The position numbers were made by a program, and so were the translations under genes. The notes below the pieces were generated by a model. The model was not told where the DNA came from. It searched no databases and worked only from the letters and a program-made list of their open reading frames with translations. Positions 42,534 to 55,710 of a DNA stretch of 64,000 nucleotides are shown in pieces. Every line of letters starts with the position of its first letter. Position 1 is the stretch's first letter. This stretch comes from Alcanivoracaceae bacterium (GTDB taxonomy: Bacteria; Pseudomonadota; Gammaproteobacteria; Pseudomonadales; Alcanivoracaceae): the NCBI GenBank assembly GCA_027324795.1, contig DAHVSB010000004.1, forward strand, positions 1 through 64,000, given 5' to 3'.

Positions 42534-45356
42534 ATGAAAACTATTGCAGTTCGCGGTGCGCGCACGCACAACCTTAAAAATATCGATGTTGATATCCCCC
42601 GTGACAAACTTGTTGTCATCACCGGGCTTTCAGGCTCAGGCAAGTCCTCCCTCGCCTTCGACACACTTTATGCCGAAGGCCAACGGCGCTATGTGGAATC
42701 TTTATCCACCTATGCCCGCCAGTTTCTCTCCGTTATGGAAAAACCAGAGGTGGATTTAATCGAAGGGTTATCGCCTGCCATATCCATCGAGCAAAAATCC
42801 ACTAGCCACAACCCCAGATCCACAGTGGGGACCATTACCGAAATTTATGATTACTTGAGGCTTCTTTTTGCCCGTGCAGGTGAACCACGCTGCCCCACCC
42901 ATGCATTGCCACTCGCTGCGCAAACCGTTAGCCAAATGGTGGACCAAGTGCTCAGCCTGCCTGAGGGCAGTAAACTGATGCTACTAGCCCCGGTAGTCCA
43001 AGATAAGCGCGGAGAGCACCTACACATCCTAGAACAGCTTCGTGCGCAGGGTTTTATTCGTGCCCGCATCAACAACATCGTAACTGATCTTGATGATACG
43101 CCCGCATTAGACAAGAACAAGAAACACACCATCGAAGCTGTGATAGACCGCTTTAGAGTGCGAGAGGACATGCACAACCGCCTTGCTGAATCCTTTGAGA
43201 CAGCTTTAGAGCTAGCTGATGGCGTGGCACTGATAGCACCAATGCCGGGTGAAGAGGCTGTGGAAGAAATAATATTTTCTGCACGCTTTGCTTGCGCTAC
43301 TTGCGGTTATAGCATCAATGAATTAGAGCCGCGGTTATTTACTTTTAACAACCCCGCTGGCGCTTGCCCTAGCTGTGAAGGGCTTGGGCAAAAACAGTTC
43401 TTTGATGTGGATAAAGTTATCATTAATCCCCATGCCTCCCTAGCTGCAGGGGCCATTCGCGGCTGGGATAAACGCAACGTATATTATTTTCAGCTGCTAC
43501 AAGCCTTAGCCGACCATTATCAATTTAATATTGATACGGCATTTAACGAGCTGCCAGAAACAGCACAGCAAGTCATTTTATTTGGTTCAGGAAAAGAAGC
43601 GGTGTCTTTCCGATATTTGAACGATAGGGGTGACATTGCCATCCGCAAGCACCCTTTTGAAGGGGTAATTCCTAACATGGAGCGCCGCTATCGTGAAACA
43701 GAGTCCGAAGCTGTGCGCGAAGATTTGGCCCGCTTTTTAAGCCATTCCACCTGCCCAAGCTGCCAGGGCTCTCGGCTTAAAGAGTCTGCCCGCAACGTGT
43801 TTGTAGACAACCACTCTTTGCCAGAGCTCGTGGAAAAACCGATTGGTGAAGCCTTTGAGTACTTTAACCGGCTCACACTAAGCGGACATAAGGGCGAAAT
43901 TGCTGAAAAAATTCTTAAAGAAATTCGCGACCGTCTACAATTTCTCGTTAACGTAGGCTTAAACTACCTCAATCTCAGCCGCAATGCTGAAACCTTATCC
44001 GGCGGTGAAGCTCAGCGTATTCGTTTGGCCTCACAAATTGGGGCAGGGTTGGTTGGTGTTATGTACGTCCTCGATGAGCCCTCTATTGGCCTGCACCAAA
44101 GAGACAACGAGCGTTTGCTTAACACCCTCGTTCATTTACGTGATCTGGGCAACACTGTTATTGTCGTGGAGCATGACGAAGATGCCATCAGAGCTGCCGA
44201 TTACCTAATCGATATTGGTCCTGGCGCTGGCCGCCATGGTGGAGAAGTCATCGCCGCAGGCACAGTGGAAGAAATTATTAATACAAGCTCATCGCTCACA
44301 GGACAGTACTTGAAAGGGGAACAAAGTATCGCTGTTCCGCTACAACGGCGCTCCCCCAAAGATAAGTGGCTTACGCTAAGCGGCGCTAGCGGTAACAATC
44401 TTAAAAACGTTGATCTTCAAATCCCAGTGTCTCTCTTTACTTGTGTAACAGGGGTTTCAGGCTCAGGTAAATCCACTTTAATTAACCAAACACTTTACCC
44501 CCTAGCGGCGACAGCATTGAACAAAGCCACCACGTTGAAGGCCGCAAAATATACAAATATCGAGGGGCTCAACCACTTCGATAAAGTCATTGACATCGAC
44601 CAAAGCCCTATAGGCAGAACCCCTCGCTCGAACCCAGCCACTTATACCGGTATTTTCACCGCTATTCGTGAATTATTTGCCGGCACTCAAGAAGCGAAAG
44701 CGCGCGGCTATAAGGTAGGCAGATTCAGCTTCAATGTGCGCGGGGGACGTTGCGAAGCTTGCCAAGGCGACGGCCTAATCAAAGTTGAGATGCACTTCCT
44801 TGCGGACATGTATGTTCCCTGCGAGGAATGTCACGGCAAACGGTATAATCGCGAAACCTTAGAAATTTTATATAAAGGCAAAAACATCCATGAGGTGCTC
44901 AGCATGACGGTGGATGAAGCGCGAGAGTTTTTTGAGAACATTCCAGCCTTGGCACGCCGTCTGCAAACCTTAATAGATGTAGGCTTGAGCTATATTAGCC
45001 TTGGCCAATCGGCGATTACACTTTCAGGTGGTGAGGCACAGCGCATTAAGCTCGCACGAGAACTCTCTAAGCGCGATACAGGTAAAACGTTATATATTCT
45101 TGATGAGCCCACAACTGGCTTACACTTCCATGATATCAAGCAATTATTAGAGGTTTTATTCAGGCTGCGCGAGCAAGGCAATACCATTGTGGTCATTGAG
45201 CACAATCTAGATGTCATCAAAACAGCCGACTGGATAGTAGACTTAGGCCCTGAAGGGGGTTCAGGTGGTGGTGAGATAATCGCTACAGGCACACCTGAAG
45301 CAGTTGCAGATAACCAGCAAAGCCACACGGGACGGTTTCTAAAGCGCTGGTTGTAA
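42534..45356 (+). CDS. uvrA: Excinuclease ABC subunit A
   Basis: [65 protein letters not shown]. Confidence 0.99.
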   Translation: MKTIAVRGARTHNLKNIDVDIPRDKLVVITGLSGSGKSSLAFDTLYAEGQRRYVESLSTYARQFLSVMEKPEVDLIEGLSPAISIEQKSTSHNPRSTVGTITEIYDYLRLLFARAGEPRCPTHALPLAAQTVSQMVDQVLSLPEGSKLMLLAPVVQDKRGEHLHILEQLRAQGFIRARINNIVTDLDDTPALDKNKKHTIEAVIDRFRVREDMHNRLAESFETALELADGVALIAPMPGEEAVEEIIFSARFACATCGYSINELEPRLFTFNNPAGACPSCEGLGQKQFFDVDKVIINPHASLAAGAIRGWDKRNVYYFQLLQALADHYQFNIDTAFNELPETAQQVILFGSGKEAVSFRYLNDRGDIAIRKHPFEGVIPNMERRYRETESEAVREDLARFLSHSTCPSCQGSRLKESARNVFVDNHSLPELVEKPIGEAFEYFNRLTLSGHKGEIAEKILKEIRDRLQFLVNVGLNYLNLSRNAETLSGGEAQRIRLASQIGAGLVGVMYVLDEPSIGLHQRDNERLLNTLVHLRDLGNTVIVVEHDEDAIRAADYLIDIGPGAGRHGGEVIAAGTVEEIINTSSSLTGQYLKGEQSIAVPLQRRSPKDKWLTLSGASGNNLKNVDLQIPVSLFTCVTGVSGSGKSTLINQTLYPLAATALNKATTLKAAKYTNIEGLNHFDKVIDIDQSPIGRTPRSNPATYTGIFTAIRELFAGTQEAKARGYKVGRFSFNVRGGRCEACQGDGLIKVEMHFLADMYVPCEECHGKRYNRETLEILYKGKNIHEVLSMTVDEAREFFENIPALARRLQTLIDVGLSYISLGQSAITLSGGEAQRIKLARELSKRDTGKTLYILDEPTTGLHFHDIKQLLEVLFRLREQGNTIVVIEHNLDVIKTADWIVDLGPEGGSGGGEIIATGTPEAVADNQQSHTGRFLKRWL

Positions 45357-45374
45357 AGATAACGGGCAATAAAA

Positions 45375-45424
45375 AACCCCTTAATGAACATCCCATCGGT
45401 TGGGTTGATTCAATTTTGGGGTTT
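45375..45424 (-). terminator. Terminator at end of alpha operon, shared with uvrA 3' region
   Basis: Minus strand AAACCCCAAAATTGAATCAACCCAACCGATGGGATGTTCATTAAGGGGTTTTTTATT. Confidence 0.75.
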
Positions 45425-45448
45425 CTTATTGCTTATTGGGAGCTAGAA

Positions 45449-45835
45449 TTACTCGTCGTCACTCTGCTCAACGTCTTCGGGACGATCCACAAGCTCAACA
45501 TAGGCCATGGGGGCGTTATCACCCGCACGATAACCCATCTTGAGAACACGTAAATATCCACCTGGACGTTCTTTATAACGTGGGCCAAGCTCATTGAATA
45601 AGATACCAACCGCTTGGTTTGAACGCGTTCTAGCGAAAGCGATACGACGATTGGCAACTGAGTCTTCTTTTGCCAAGGTAATTAGTGGTTCAGCAACTCG
45701 ACGTAACTCTTTGGCTTTCGGCAAAGTCGTTTTGATCGCACCGTGCTCGAACAGAGAAACGGTCATGTTGCGGAACATCGCGTCGCGATGCGCACTTGTA
45801 CGGTTTAATTTTCTGCCACTCTTGCGATGTCGCAT
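45449..45835 (-). CDS. rplQ: 50S ribosomal protein L17
   Basis: [24 protein letters not shown]. Confidence 0.98.
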   Translation of the reverse strand: MRHRKSGRKLNRTSAHRDAMFRNMTVSLFEHGAIKTTLPKAKELRRVAEPLITLAKEDSVANRRIAFARTRSNQAVGILFNELGPRYKERPGGYLRVLKMGYRAGDNAPMAYVELVDRPEDVEQSDDE

Positions 45836-45894
45836 GGTTCCAGTTCCTTTATTCGGGGAGCATTAAGCTCCCTTAAATCTTAACAAAGATAAGC

Positions 45895-46902
45895 TTAGCG
45901 AAGCTTACCCATTAATCTATCATCATCACGTAGGCTTTCAGGCGGCCAATTTTCTAAGCGCATACCTAGAGAAAGCCCCTTAGAAGCCAAGACATCTTTA
46001 ATCTCGGTTAAAGATTTCTTACCTAAGTTTGGCGTCTTGAGTAATTCAACTTCAGTGCGCTGAACAAGATCACCAATGTAATAGATGTTTTCTGCCTTCA
46101 AGCAGTTAGCTGAGCGAACCGTAAGCTCGAGATCGTCAACAGGACGTAGTAGAACAGGATCTACTTCCTCTTCCTCTGGCTTAGGCTCAGGCTTATCATC
46201 TTCTTCTAAAGCTACAAACACAGCAATTTGCTGCTTAAGGATGGTTGCCGCTGCGCGGATGGCATCCTCAGGATCAATAGCGCCGTTTGTTTCAATATCA
46301 ATGACTAGCTTGTCTAGGTCAGTGCGTTGCTCAACACGTGCTGCTTCAACGACATAAGCTACGCGCTCAACGGGACTGTAACTTGCATCAATTACTAGGC
46401 GTCCAACTCCACGTGTATCATCATCGTCGCTGAGACGTGAATCCGCAGGCACATAGCCACGGCCCCTAGTAATCTTCAAGCTAGCTTTGAAATCCACTGC
46501 ATCAGTTAAAGTACAAATCACATGATCAGGATTAACAATCTCAACCGAATGATCAGTTTGAATATCACCAGCAGTTACTACTGCGGGTCCTTTAACACTA
46601 ATATCAACAGTTGCAGAGTCACGATCGTTCAAACGTATCGCTACATCTTTTAAATTCAAGAGGATATTAATTACATCCTCTTGAACTCCGTCGATAGCAG
46701 AGTACTCGTGCTGCACTCCCTCAATTTCAACCTCGGAAATGGCAGCACCTTCCATGCTGGAAAGCAAGATACGGCGTAATGCAGTACCTAAAGTATGGCC
46801 AAAGCCACGCTCTAACGGCTCCAACACAACTTTGGCATGTGTTGGGCTAATTGCATTAATCGCAATAGAGCGCGGTGTGAGCAATTCGTTCACAGCAGTC
46901 AT
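45895..46902 (-). CDS. rpoA: RNA polymerase alpha subunit
   Basis: 335 aa; [23 protein letters not shown]; alpha CTD. Confidence 0.99.
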   Translation of the reverse strand: MTAVNELLTPRSIAINAISPTHAKVVLEPLERGFGHTLGTALRRILLSSMEGAAISEVEIEGVQHEYSAIDGVQEDVINILLNLKDVAIRLNDRDSATVDISVKGPAVVTAGDIQTDHSVEIVNPDHVICTLTDAVDFKASLKITRGRGYVPADSRLSDDDDTRGVGRLVIDASYSPVERVAYVVEAARVEQRTDLDKLVIDIETNGAIDPEDAIRAAATILKQQIAVFVALEEDDKPEPKPEEEEVDPVLLRPVDDLELTVRSANCLKAENIYYIGDLVQRTEVELLKTPNLGKKSLTEIKDVLASKGLSLGMRLENWPPESLRDDDRLMGKLR

Positions 46903-46921
46903 AGGGCTCCCTCAGGTTAAA

Positions 46922-47548
46922 TTACTTAGAATAGAGCTCAACGATCAAGCTTTCGTTAATTTCTGCCGGCAGTTCACTACGCTCTGGCAATGCTTTGAAG
47001 GTACCTTCAAGCTTGTTTTCGTCTACTTCAATCCAATCCACAAAACCACGCTGTTGAGCGAGCTCCATTGCCGCTTTAACGCGAAGTTGGTTTTTAGCTT
47101 TTTCACGTACTGAGATCACATCACCAGCACGCACCTGGAAGGAAGCAACGTTAACAGTATTTCCGTTAACAAGAATCGCTTTGTGGCTCACTAATTGACG
47201 TGCTTCTGCACGTGTTGAACCGAAACCCATACGATAAACTACGTTATCCAAACGGCCTTCGAGCAACTGCAATAAGACTTCGCCTGTTGCGCCTTTGCTA
47301 CGAGCGGCTTTGTGGTAATAGCTACGGAATTGTTTTTCAAGAACTCCGTACATGCGACGTACCTTTTGCTTTTCGCGCAATTGCAAACCGTATTCAGACA
47401 AGCGCGTCATACGACGGCTAGCAGCCGCCTGACCGGGTGCCTGATCAGCTTTACATTTATCTTCTAGCGGGCGAATACCGCTCTTTAAATAGAGGTCTGT
47501 GCCTTCACGACGAGAAAGCTTACACTTAGGACCAAGATATCTAGCCAT
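46922..47548 (-). CDS. rpsD: 30S ribosomal protein S4
   Basis: [24 protein letters not shown]. Confidence 0.98.
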   Translation of the reverse strand: MARYLGPKCKLSRREGTDLYLKSGIRPLEDKCKADQAPGQAAASRRMTRLSEYGLQLREKQKVRRMYGVLEKQFRSYYHKAARSKGATGEVLLQLLEGRLDNVVYRMGFGSTRAEARQLVSHKAILVNGNTVNVASFQVRAGDVISVREKAKNQLRVKAAMELAQQRGFVDWIEVDENKLEGTFKALPERSELPAEINESLIVELYSK

Positions 47549-47563
47549 TGCTTAAATCTCCCG

Positions 47564-47962
47564 TTATACGCGACGTTTCTTAGGTGGACGACAGCCATTA
47601 TGTGGAATAGGCGTCACATCAGAAATGCTAGTGATTTTGTAACCAATAGCATTAAGGGCGCGCACGGAAGATTCACGACCTGGGCCAGGCCCTTTCACAC
47701 GAACTTCAAGGTTCTTTAATCCATAATCTTTAGCAGCGTTGCCAGCGTTTTCAGCCGCAACCTGAGCTGCGAACGGCGTGCTTTTACGCGAACCACGGAA
47801 CCCTGCACCACCTGCAGTTGCCCAAGATAAAACATTACCTTGACGGTCTGAAATGGTGATAATTGTATTGTTAAAAGACGCATGCACATGCGCTATGCCG
47901 TCCGCAACGCTACGAGTAACGCGCTTACGACGGACGGAACTATCTTTCTTTGACTTTGCCAT
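47564..47962 (-). CDS. rpsK: 30S ribosomal protein S11
   Basis: [31 protein letters not shown] end. Confidence 0.98.
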   Translation of the reverse strand: MAKSKKDSSVRRKRVTRSVADGIAHVHASFNNTIITISDRQGNVLSWATAGGAGFRGSRKSTPFAAQVAAENAGNAAKDYGLKNLEVRVKGPGPGRESSVRALNAIGYKITSISDVTPIPHNGCRPPKKRRV

Positions 47963-47983
47963 CTTACCTACTCAAATCTGCGT

Positions 47984-48340
47984 TTAGTTGCGGATAGGTT
48001 TGCGCGGACCTTTACGGGTACGAGCATTCGTCTTGGTGCGCTGGCCATTCAGTGGCAAGCCGCGGCGGTGTCTAATACCACGGTAGCACCCCATATCCAT
48101 TAAGCGCTTAATGTTCATGCTGATTTCACGGCGCAAATCACCTTCAGTAGTAAATTTACCTACTTCAGCACGAATTTTATCTAACTGTTCTTCACTTAAG
48201 TCACGGACAACTGTGGTTGGTTCGATACCCACTGCTTCGCAGATACCTTTAGCAGTGGTGCGACCAATTCCAAACACATAAGTGAGTGAGATCACTGCGT
48301 GTTTATTGTCCGGGATGTTTACGCCAGCAATACGGGCCAT
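47984..48340 (-). CDS. rpsM: 30S ribosomal protein S13
   Basis: [26 protein letters not shown]. Confidence 0.98.
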   Translation of the reverse strand: MARIAGVNIPDNKHAVISLTYVFGIGRTTAKGICEAVGIEPTTVVRDLSEEQLDKIRAEVGKFTTEGDLRREISMNIKRLMDMGCYRGIRHRRGLPLNGQRTKTNARTRKGPRKPIRN

Positions 48341-48375
48341 CCGAATATCTCCGCTATTTCGCTTATATTTCCATA

Positions 48376-48424
48376 CTGGGGTAGCTAATCCCCAAGAAGG
48401 GGGGATATTAGCTATACCTCAGTA
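48376..48424 (-). promoter_or_regulatory. Structured leader upstream of rpsM, candidate S4-responsive alpha leader
   Basis: Minus strand CTGAGGTATAGCTAATATCCCC-CCTTCTT-GGGGATTAGCTACCCCAG, a long hairpin between rpmJ and rpsM. Confidence 0.5.
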
Positions 48425-48463
48425 AACTATCAACCTTTTTGGCTATTGTTTAAACAACAACCT

Positions 48464-48580
48464 TTAGCCCTGGCGCTGTTTATGCCTTGGCTCTGCACTG
48501 CAAATTACCATTACGCGACCTTTGCGACGTACGATTTTGCAGTTACGGCAAATCTTTTTCACAGATGCCTGAACTTTCAT
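48464..48580 (-). CDS. rpmJ: 50S ribosomal protein L36 (absent from the ORF track because it is short)
   Basis: Translated by hand: [38 protein letters not shown] (38 aa). Confidence 0.98.
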   Translation of the reverse strand: MKVQASVKKICRNCKIVRRKGRVMVICSAEPRHKQRQG

Positions 48581-48610
48581 GTTTTGCCTCTCTCTTAGAT
48601 GTGCTGAAAA

Positions 48611-49981
48611 TCAGCGTACTAAACCGCTACCGCCATAACCTTTAAGGTTTGCTTTCTTCATTAGCTTTTCGTATTGGGTGGACATCAACTGAGCATTGAC
48701 TTGCGCCCAGAAATCCATTACCACCACAACGACAATCAACAATGAAGTACCACCAAGATGGAATGGTATATTCCAAACACCTTGCAGGAATAGTGGTAGC
48801 AGACACACTAAGGTCATATATGCAGCACCAACCAAAGTTAAGCGCCCCATCACACCATCGATGTAGCGAGCAGTCTGCTCACCGGGACGAATACCTGGAA
48901 CATATGCACCGGATCTCTTTAAGTTTTCTGCAACTTCACGCGGGTTAAACATTAATGCTGCATAGAAGAAACAGAAAAACACTATCGCTGCAGTGAACAA
49001 CAACAGGTACAACGGCGAGCCAGGATTTAACATCTCTGTCGTTTTGCCCATTACTGCCGAAAATTTACCCTCCCCACCGCCAAACCACTGGCTTATAGAA
49101 GCGGGGAAAAGTAAAATTGAGCTTGCAAAAATGGCCGGTATTACACCACCCATGTTTACTTTTAAAGGCAAATGACTTTGCTGAGCCTGATACATGCGGC
49201 GTCCTTGTTGGCGTCGCGCGTAGTTTACCGTGATACGGCGCTGCCCGCGTTCCACAAAGACCACTGCATACACCACTGCTAACGCAACCAACAACACTAA
49301 TAGCATCACTAGTAAGTTAAGTTGGCCTTGTTGTGCAGCTTCAAAAGTTTGCGCGATTGCTCCTGGGAAGCCAGCCACAATACCTGCGAAGATTAGCATT
49401 GAAATTCCATTACCAATCCCACGTTCAGTGATTTGCTCGCCCAACCACATTAAAAAGACACTACCAGTTACCAAGGATGTGATCGCAACAAAGTAAAACG
49501 ATGCCACGTCAATCATACGCGGTGCTTCTGAAACCAGTGTCACGCCTTGCGTATACAAACCAGCGGTAACCCCGGCTGATTGGATTAATGCCAGAAGCAC
49601 AGTCAGGTAACGCGTATATTTGGTAATTTTACGCCTTCCCTGCTCTCCTTCCTTTCTTAACTGCTCAAGAGTGGGGTTAACAGCAGACATCAATTGAATT
49701 ACGATTGACGCGGTAATGTAAGGCATTACCCCTAGGGCAAAAATACTCATTCGCTCTAGGGCGCCCCCCGAGAACATGTTAAACATGCCCAGGACCGTAT
49801 CACTGTTTTCTCTGAAAAGGTTAGACATTGCGTCCGGATTAATTCCCGGCACAGGAATGTGCGCACCTATTCGAAACACCACTAATGCACCGAGCAAGAA
49901 CCCAATTCGTTTTAACAGACCGCTGACAGCGGAGCTATCAACAGTGGCTGGGTTAATTGATTGTGCACGGGTTTTAGCCAT
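48611..49981 (-). CDS. secY: Protein translocase subunit SecY
   Basis: 456 aa; 10-TM SecY ([17 protein letters not shown]). Confidence 0.98.
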   Translation of the reverse strand: MAKTRAQSINPATVDSSAVSGLLKRIGFLLGALVVFRIGAHIPVPGINPDAMSNLFRENSDTVLGMFNMFSGGALERMSIFALGVMPYITASIVIQLMSAVNPTLEQLRKEGEQGRRKITKYTRYLTVLLALIQSAGVTAGLYTQGVTLVSEAPRMIDVASFYFVAITSLVTGSVFLMWLGEQITERGIGNGISMLIFAGIVAGFPGAIAQTFEAAQQGQLNLLVMLLVLLVALAVVYAVVFVERGQRRITVNYARRQQGRRMYQAQQSHLPLKVNMGGVIPAIFASSILLFPASISQWFGGGEGKFSAVMGKTTEMLNPGSPLYLLLFTAAIVFFCFFYAALMFNPREVAENLKRSGAYVPGIRPGEQTARYIDGVMGRLTLVGAAYMTLVCLLPLFLQGVWNIPFHLGGTSLLIVVVVVMDFWAQVNAQLMSTQYEKLMKKANLKGYGGSGLVR

Positions 49982-49992
49982 TTACTTAGCCT

Positions 49993-50427
49993 TTACTCTT
50001 CGATGGATCCGCCGGCAGCTTTAATCGCTTCGGCAGCACCTTTAGTGGCAGAAATACCTTTTAGGGTAACTGCACGGTTGATCTCACCGCTAAGAACGAC
50101 TTTTGCATACAGGGTGTCTTTACGAACAATACCTGCAGCCTTTAGTGCCTCTAAATCGACAACATCAACATTTAAGCCGTTTAGTTCATTAAGGCGAACC
50201 TCATCACGAACTAAAGACTTGCGTGAGGTAAAGCCAAACTTCGGCAAACGTCTTTGCAAGGGCATTTGACCACCCTCGAAACCTGGCTTTACTTTACCGC
50301 CAGAGCGAGAATGCTGACCCTTATGGCCTCGTCCAGAAGTCTTACCCAAGCCACTTCCAATACCGCGACCTACGCGCTTGCCACTAAAACGGGAGCCTTC
50401 AACAGGGCTTAAATCGTTTAATCGCAT
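49993..50427 (-). CDS. rplO: 50S ribosomal protein L15
   Basis: [38 protein letters not shown]. Confidence 0.98.
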   Translation of the reverse strand: MRLNDLSPVEGSRFSGKRVGRGIGSGLGKTSGRGHKGQHSRSGGKVKPGFEGGQMPLQRRLPKFGFTSRKSLVRDEVRLNELNGLNVDVVDLEALKAAGIVRKDTLYAKVVLSGEINRAVTLKGISATKGAAEAIKAAGGSIEE

Positions 50428-50430
50428 GGC

Positions 50431-50616
50431 TTACTCTCCTTCAACTTTCAGCAGGTAAGCAACTTTATTAATCATGCCACGCACTGCTGGAGTATCTTCA
50501 ACCTCGACGGTATGGCCGATGCGACGCAAACCGAGGCCTCGAACACTGGCGCGGTGCTTTTGCAAGCGACCCGCCAGGCTCTTTACTTGTGTTACTTTGA
50601 TCGTTTTCGCCGTCAT
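50431..50616 (-). CDS. rpmD: 50S ribosomal protein L30
   Basis: [38 protein letters not shown]. Confidence 0.97.
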   Translation of the reverse strand: MTAKTIKVTQVKSLAGRLQKHRASVRGLGLRRIGHTVEVEDTPAVRGMINKVAYLLKVEGE

Positions 50617-50642
50617 TGCTCTACTTCCACTCAAAAAAAGAC

Positions 50643-51140
50643 TTAGCTGTAGATTTCTTCTACTGAGATGCCGCGCTTAGCAGCTACTTGCTCAGGAGAG
50701 GTCATGCTACGCAAGCCTTCGAATGTAGCGCGCACCACGTTTACAGGGTTAGTAGACCCGTAGCACTTGGCTAGTACGTCTTGAACACCCGCAACTTCTA
50801 ATACAGCACGCATAGCACCACCGGCAATTACACCAGTACCTTCACTTGCGGGCTGCATATACACTTTTGATGCGCCGTGATTTGCTTTAATTGGATGCTG
50901 AATTGTTGCACCATTCAGATCTACAGAGATCATATTACGACGAGCTGCCTCGAGCGCCTTTTGGATCGCTGCTGGCACTTCACGCGCTTTGCCACGACCA
51001 AAACCAACTCTCCCATTACCATCGCCAACCACTGTTAGTGCGGTAAAAGAAAAAATACGGCCACCTTTGACTACTTTTGCAACTCGGTTTACTTGGATAA
51101 GCTTTTCTTGCAAACCTTCGCTAGGATCGACTTTAGACAT
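50643..51140 (-). CDS. rpsE: 30S ribosomal protein S5
   Basis: [39 protein letters not shown]. Confidence 0.98.
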   Translation of the reverse strand: MSKVDPSEGLQEKLIQVNRVAKVVKGGRIFSFTALTVVGDGNGRVGFGRGKAREVPAAIQKALEAARRNMISVDLNGATIQHPIKANHGASKVYMQPASEGTGVIAGGAMRAVLEVAGVQDVLAKCYGSTNPVNVVRATFEGLRSMTSPEQVAAKRGISVEEIYS

Positions 51141-51150
51141 ATCTCTACCT

Positions 51151-51501
51151 TTAGAATTCTAGCCCGTGTTCGCGAGCAGCTTCAGCCAACGCTTTAACAC
51201 GTCCGTGGTATTTGTAACCTGAACGGTCAAAAGCAACTTTGTCATAACCAGCGGCTTTGGCACGCTCAGCAATGAGCTGACCAACTTTAGCAGCAGCCTC
51301 AATGTTGCCGCCTTTTTCAGCGCGCAAATCAGCTTCTACTGTGGAAGCGGTGACTAAGATTTTATCACCTGCCGCCGTGGTTAACTGAGCATAGATATGT
51401 CGTGGTGTACGATGCACACACAAACGAATCGCTCCAAGTTCACGGATTTTCATGCGCGTGCGCTTTGCTCTGCGCAAACGTGAAATGGTTTTATCTTTCA
51501 T
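51151..51501 (-). CDS. rplR: 50S ribosomal protein L18
   Basis: [39 protein letters not shown]. Confidence 0.98.
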   Translation of the reverse strand: MKDKTISRLRRAKRTRMKIRELGAIRLCVHRTPRHIYAQLTTAAGDKILVTASTVEADLRAEKGGNIEAAAKVGQLIAERAKAAGYDKVAFDRSGYKYHGRVKALAEAAREHGLEF

Positions 51502-51518
51502 CAGTTTACTCTCGCTAA

Positions 51519-52052
51519 TTATTTCTTCTTGGCTTCTTTGCGGCGAACCTGCTCATCCGCATAACGAACACCTTTACCCTTATAAGGCTCTGGTGGACGG
51601 AAACCACGAATATTGGCTGCTGCTTGACCAAGTACCTGCTTGTCACTGCCGCGCAAGATAATTTCAGTTTGCGTTGGCGTTTCAGCAGTAACACCCTCTG
51701 GTAACTCGAAAGCGATTGGATGTGAGAAACCTAAGGATAAATTAACCACCTTACCCTGGGCTTGTGCACGATAACCTACACCAATCAGCTCTAACTTGCG
51801 TTCAAAACCTTCAGTAACGCCGATGACGTTATTATTAACCAGAGTACGCATGGTCGCCGCTAGGGCCCAAGCTTCTGCGGACTCTTCAGCTGGGTTAAAA
51901 CGAAGCTCACCTTCTTCAACCGCAACAGAAACTAAAGGATGAACATCCTGTGTCAAGGTGCCCTTAGGACCCTTAACGCTAACTTCTTGCCCATCAATCT
52001 TAACTTCAACACCTTGGGGAAGTGTGATGGGGCTCTTTGCTATTCTCGACAT
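51519..52052 (-). CDS. rplF: 50S ribosomal protein L6
   Basis: [33 protein letters not shown]. Confidence 0.98.
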   Translation of the reverse strand: MSRIAKSPITLPQGVEVKIDGQEVSVKGPKGTLTQDVHPLVSVAVEEGELRFNPAEESAEAWALAATMRTLVNNNVIGVTEGFERKLELIGVGYRAQAQGKVVNLSLGFSHPIAFELPEGVTAETPTQTEIILRGSDKQVLGQAAANIRGFRPPEPYKGKGVRYADEQVRRKEAKKK

Positions 52053-52082
52053 TGCTGCACCTAACCTGTTATGCGGCTATCG

Positions 52083-52478
52083 TCAGGACACTTCGCATAC
52101 TAGCTCGCCGCCAACATTGGCCTGACGCGCTGCGCGATCTGTCATAAAACCCTGGTTTGTGGAAACGATTAGGATGCCTAAACCGTCTTTCACTTGAGGG
52201 ATATCTTTAGCACCTTTATAGATGCGCAATCCTGGGCTACTGACTCGCTTAATCGTCTCAATCACTGGACGACCTTCGAAGTACTTAAGCTCAATATTCA
52301 GTAGTGGCTTTTTCTCATCGCCTACAACCGAGTATCCAGCAATGTAACCCTCGTCTTGTAACACTTTTGCAATGGCTTCCTTGGCTCGGGAGGAAGGCAC
52401 TTCCACCTGAGCTTTGCTCGCCATTTGCGCATTGCGAATACGAGTAAACATATCCGCTAGGGTATCTTGCATGCTCAT
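52083..52478 (-). CDS. rpsH: 30S ribosomal protein S8
   Basis: [34 protein letters not shown]. Confidence 0.98.
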   Translation of the reverse strand: MSMQDTLADMFTRIRNAQMASKAQVEVPSSRAKEAIAKVLQDEGYIAGYSVVGDEKKPLLNIELKYFEGRPVIETIKRVSSPGLRIYKGAKDIPQVKDGLGILIVSTNQGFMTDRAARQANVGGELVCEVS

Positions 52479-52515
52479 GCTGCTGTCGCTCCGCTAAACT
52501 GCCCGCAAGGGGACT

Positions 52516-52821
52516 TTACCAACTGGACTTAACGAGTCCAGGCACTTCACCGCGCATGGCGGCCTCGCGCAACTTGTTACGACCCAAGCCAAACTTACGA
52601 TATACGCCATGAGGACGACCTGTAATTTGGCAGCGGTTGCGTTGGCGGGTTGGTGCAGAATCTCTTGGAAGCTTCTGCAACGCCACCTGCGCATCCCATT
52701 TATCCTCGGGTGCAGCATTTGGGTCACGAATAATAGCACGCAACGCTTGACGCTTCTCGCTATATTTTTCAACTAGCTGTGCGCGCTTCTTTTCACGATT
52801 GATCATGGATACTTTGGCCAT
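52516..52821 (-). CDS. rpsN: 30S ribosomal protein S14 (long, zinc-independent form)
   Basis: 101 aa; [41 protein letters not shown]. Confidence 0.98.
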   Translation of the reverse strand: MAKVSMINREKKRAQLVEKYSEKRQALRAIIRDPNAAPEDKWDAQVALQKLPRDSAPTRQRNRCQITGRPHGVYRKFGLGRNKLREAAMRGEVPGLVKSSW

Positions 52822-52830
52822 GGTATTTCC

Positions 52831-53370
52831 TTAACCTCTTAACGGAAAATTGAAAGCACGGAGTAAGGCGCGGGCTTCATCATCCGTTTTTGCAGTGGTT
52901 GTAATGGTGATATCCATACCGCGAAGTTTGTCGATCTTGTCGTAGTCGATTTCTGGGAATACGATTTGCTCGCGAATACCCATGGAGTAGTTTCCACGAC
53001 CGTCAAAAGAACGTGGATTTAAACCACGGAAGTCACGCACACGCGGCAGAGCCACGTCAACTAAACGACCGATAAAATCGTACATACGCTCATTGCGCAA
53101 GGTTACTTTGCAACCCACAGGCCAGCCATCACGGATCTTAAAACCCGCAACAGACTTGCGCGCATTGTTAACGATCGGCTTTTGACCAGATATAGCAGTC
53201 ATGTCTGCCAAAGCACCTTCAATTGCCTTTCTGTCTTGTGCGGCTTCACCAACACCCATATTAATGGTCACTTTGGTGATTTTAGGAACTTCCATTACGT
53301 TCTTGTAGCCAAACTCTTCAACAAGCTTGGGTACAATTTCGTTACGATAAAACTCTTTCAGAGTGCTCAT
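52831..53370 (-). CDS. rplE: 50S ribosomal protein L5
   Basis: [38 protein letters not shown]. Confidence 0.98.
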   Translation of the reverse strand: MSTLKEFYRNEIVPKLVEEFGYKNVMEVPKITKVTINMGVGEAAQDRKAIEGALADMTAISGQKPIVNNARKSVAGFKIRDGWPVGCKVTLRNERMYDFIGRLVDVALPRVRDFRGLNPRSFDGRGNYSMGIREQIVFPEIDYDKIDKLRGMDITITTTAKTDDEARALLRAFNFPLRG

Positions 53371-53385
53371 ATTTTAGCCAACCTC

Positions 53386-53700
53386 TCAAGCGCCAATCTT
53401 TTCGCCGGTGGATTTAAAGACGCGGTATTTTACCTTGTCTTCAATCACAAAACCAACGCGATCAGCTTTACCTGTGGCAGCGTTCCAAATAGCAACGTTT
53501 GAGCGTTGAATTGGCGCTTCCTGTTCGATAATGCCGCCAGGCTCGCCGGCCTGAGGATTGCCACGCTTGTGCTTTTTAACCATATTTACGCCAGCTACCA
53601 AAAGACGTCCGTCAGCGAGTACTTTGAGTACCTTGCCGCGCGCGCCTTTGTCTTTACCAGCGATTACAATGACTTCGTCATCACGTCTAATCTTTAACAT
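53386..53700 (-). CDS. rplX: 50S ribosomal protein L24
   Basis: [26 protein letters not shown]. Confidence 0.98.
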   Translation of the reverse strand: MLKIRRDDEVIVIAGKDKGARGKVLKVLADGRLLVAGVNMVKKHKRGNPQAGEPGGIIEQEAPIQRSNVAIWNAATGKADRVGFVIEDKVKYRVFKSTGEKIGA

Positions 53701-53712
53701 TTTTCCCCCCGC

Positions 53713-54081
53713 TTAGAGGACTTCAGGTGCTAGGGAAATAATCTTCATAAACTGCTCTGTACGCAGTTCCCTGGTAACAGGTCCGAAGATACGTGTACCG
53801 ATAGGTGCCTTGTTGTTGTTCAACAGCACCGCGGCATTTTCGTCAAAACGGATGATAGAGCCATCAGGACGACGAACGCCCTTACGAGTACGCACCACCA
53901 CCGCATTCATCACGTCGCCTTTTTTTACGCGACCGCGGGGAATTGCTTCCTTGACTGTCACTTTAATAATGTCGCCAACAGCTGCATAACGACGATGGGA
54001 GCCGCCCAACACCTTTATGCACTGTACCCGCCGTGCGCCACTGTTGTCAGCGACCTCTAGCATGGTTTCTGTTTGAATCAT
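53713..54081 (-). CDS. rplN: 50S ribosomal protein L14
   Basis: [28 protein letters not shown]. Confidence 0.98.
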   Translation of the reverse strand: MIQTETMLEVADNSGARRVQCIKVLGGSHRRYAAVGDIIKVTVKEAIPRGRVKKGDVMNAVVVRTRKGVRRPDGSIIRFDENAAVLLNNNKAPIGTRIFGPVTRELRTEQFMKIISLAPEVL

Positions 54082-54126
54082 CGCTTAAATCTCCAACTTG
54101 CACCATGGGTGCATAGCAACAATGGC

Positions 54127-54393
54127 TTAAACTCGTGCCTGCTCTACAACTTTCTCAAGAGTCCAGCTCTTGCGCTTAGAAATAGGGCGGCACTCACTAA
54201 TAGTGACGATATCGCCCTCGCGGCACTCATTATTTTCGTCGTGCGCTAACAACTTAGTAGAACGACGTAGGAACTTTCCATAAAGAGCGTGCTTAACCTG
54301 GCGCTCAACTAGAACCGCAATGGTTTTGTCGCCTTTAGTGGAAACAACCTTGCCTGTGGCGGTCCGCTTAACTTTTTGCGTCGCTTCTGCCAT
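54127..54393 (-). CDS. rpsQ: 30S ribosomal protein S17
   Basis: [39 protein letters not shown]. Confidence 0.98.
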   Translation of the reverse strand: MAEATQKVKRTATGKVVSTKGDKTIAVLVERQVKHALYGKFLRRSTKLLAHDENNECREGDIVTISECRPISKRKSWTLEKVVEQARV

Positions 54394-54395
54394 GA

Positions 54396-54587
54396 CTAGT
54401 TACCTGCCTTTTCAGTGAGGAAAGTTTTAATACGCGCAATGTTCTTACGTACTTCCCTAATTTCATGTGTCTTGGTGAACTGGCCAGATGCTAGAGCCAT
54501 TCGCTGTTTGAATTGCTGCTCACGAAGAGATAGCAAATCTTCCTGCAGCGCCTCAACACTTTTGTTTCTTAGCTCGTCTAGTTTCAT
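54396..54587 (-). CDS. rpmC: 50S ribosomal protein L29
   Basis: [36 protein letters not shown]. Confidence 0.98.
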   Translation of the reverse strand: MKLDELRNKSVEALQEDLLSLREQQFKQRMALASGQFTKTHEIREVRKNIARIKTFLTEKAGN

Positions 54588-54589
54588 GA

Positions 54590-55003
54590 CTACATCACCG
54601 TCCTAACAACAATACGTGTACTGAAAGGCAGCTTAGCAGCGGCTAGGCGAAACGCCTCGCGTGCCACGTCTTCTGCAACACCGTCCATTTCGTACAGCAT
54701 TCTACCTGGCTGAATTTGTGCTACCCAATACTCAACACTACCCTTACCTTTACCCATACGTACTTCTAGGGGTTTTTTGGTAATCGGCTTGTCTGGAAAA
54801 ACACGAATCCAAATTTTACCGCCACGACGAACATGACGGGTCATCGCACGACGGGCTGCTTCAATCTGGCGAGCTGTCATACGACCACGACCAGTTGCTT
54901 GCAAACCAATGGTCCCAAAAGACACTTGGTTGCCACGCTGTGCTAGGCCACGGTTACGGCCCTTCATTACTTTTCTAAATTTAGTACGCTTTGGCTGCAA
55001 CAT
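54590..55003 (-). CDS. rplP: 50S ribosomal protein L16
   Basis: [30 protein letters not shown]. Confidence 0.98.
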   Translation of the reverse strand: MLQPKRTKFRKVMKGRNRGLAQRGNQVSFGTIGLQATGRGRMTARQIEAARRAMTRHVRRGGKIWIRVFPDKPITKKPLEVRMGKGKGSVEYWVAQIQPGRMLYEMDGVAEDVAREAFRLAAAKLPFSTRIVVRTVM

Positions 55004-55016
55004 ACTTAGTTACCTT

Positions 55017-55706
55017 TTAGCCCCGGCTACGTCTTTTCGGAGCCTTGGTCTGTTTCTCTTCTTGCGCCTGCTCCATGCCACCTAGGATTTCACCACGGAA
55101 AATCCACACCTTGACACCGATGGTGCCATAGGCTGTTTCAGCACGAACACTTGCGTAATCAATATCAGCACGCAAAGTATGCAGGGGCACCCGACCCTCT
55201 CTATACCACTCGGTACGCGCGATTTCTGCACCACCTAAGCGGCCAGACACCTGAACTCGAATTCCTTCTGCACCAGCACGCATGGCATTTTGCACAGCAC
55301 GGCGCATGGCACGACGGAACATAACACGACGCTCGAGTTGGTTAGCAATGCTTTCACCTACTAACTGAGCATCTAAGTCAGGACGTCTTACCTCTTCGAT
55401 ATTGATGTGCACGGGCACACCCATCTTTTCTGCCACATCGCGGCGTAAGCGCTCAACATCTTCACCACGCTTACCAATAACAATACCAGGGCGCGCTGTG
55501 GCTATGGTAATGCGAACATTCTCACTGGGGCGCTCAATTTTAACACTGCTTACAGAAGCGTTTTTCAAGCGATCAAATAGGTACTCCCTCACTTTGAGGT
55601 CAGTCACTAAGTTACCAGCGTAATCCTTTGGGTTGGCATACCAGAGCGAGCTATGCTCTTTTACCACTCCAAGGCGAATGCCAATTGGATGTACTTTTTG
55701 ACCCAT
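55017..55706 (-). CDS. rpsC: 30S ribosomal protein S3
   Basis: [24 protein letters not shown]. Confidence 0.98.
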   Translation of the reverse strand: MGQKVHPIGIRLGVVKEHSSLWYANPKDYAGNLVTDLKVREYLFDRLKNASVSSVKIERPSENVRITIATARPGIVIGKRGEDVERLRRDVAEKMGVPVHINIEEVRRPDLDAQLVGESIANQLERRVMFRRAMRRAVQNAMRAGAEGIRVQVSGRLGGAEIARTEWYREGRVPLHTLRADIDYASVRAETAYGTIGVKVWIFRGEILGGMEQAQEEKQTKAPKRRSRG

Positions 55707-55710
55707 CTGA

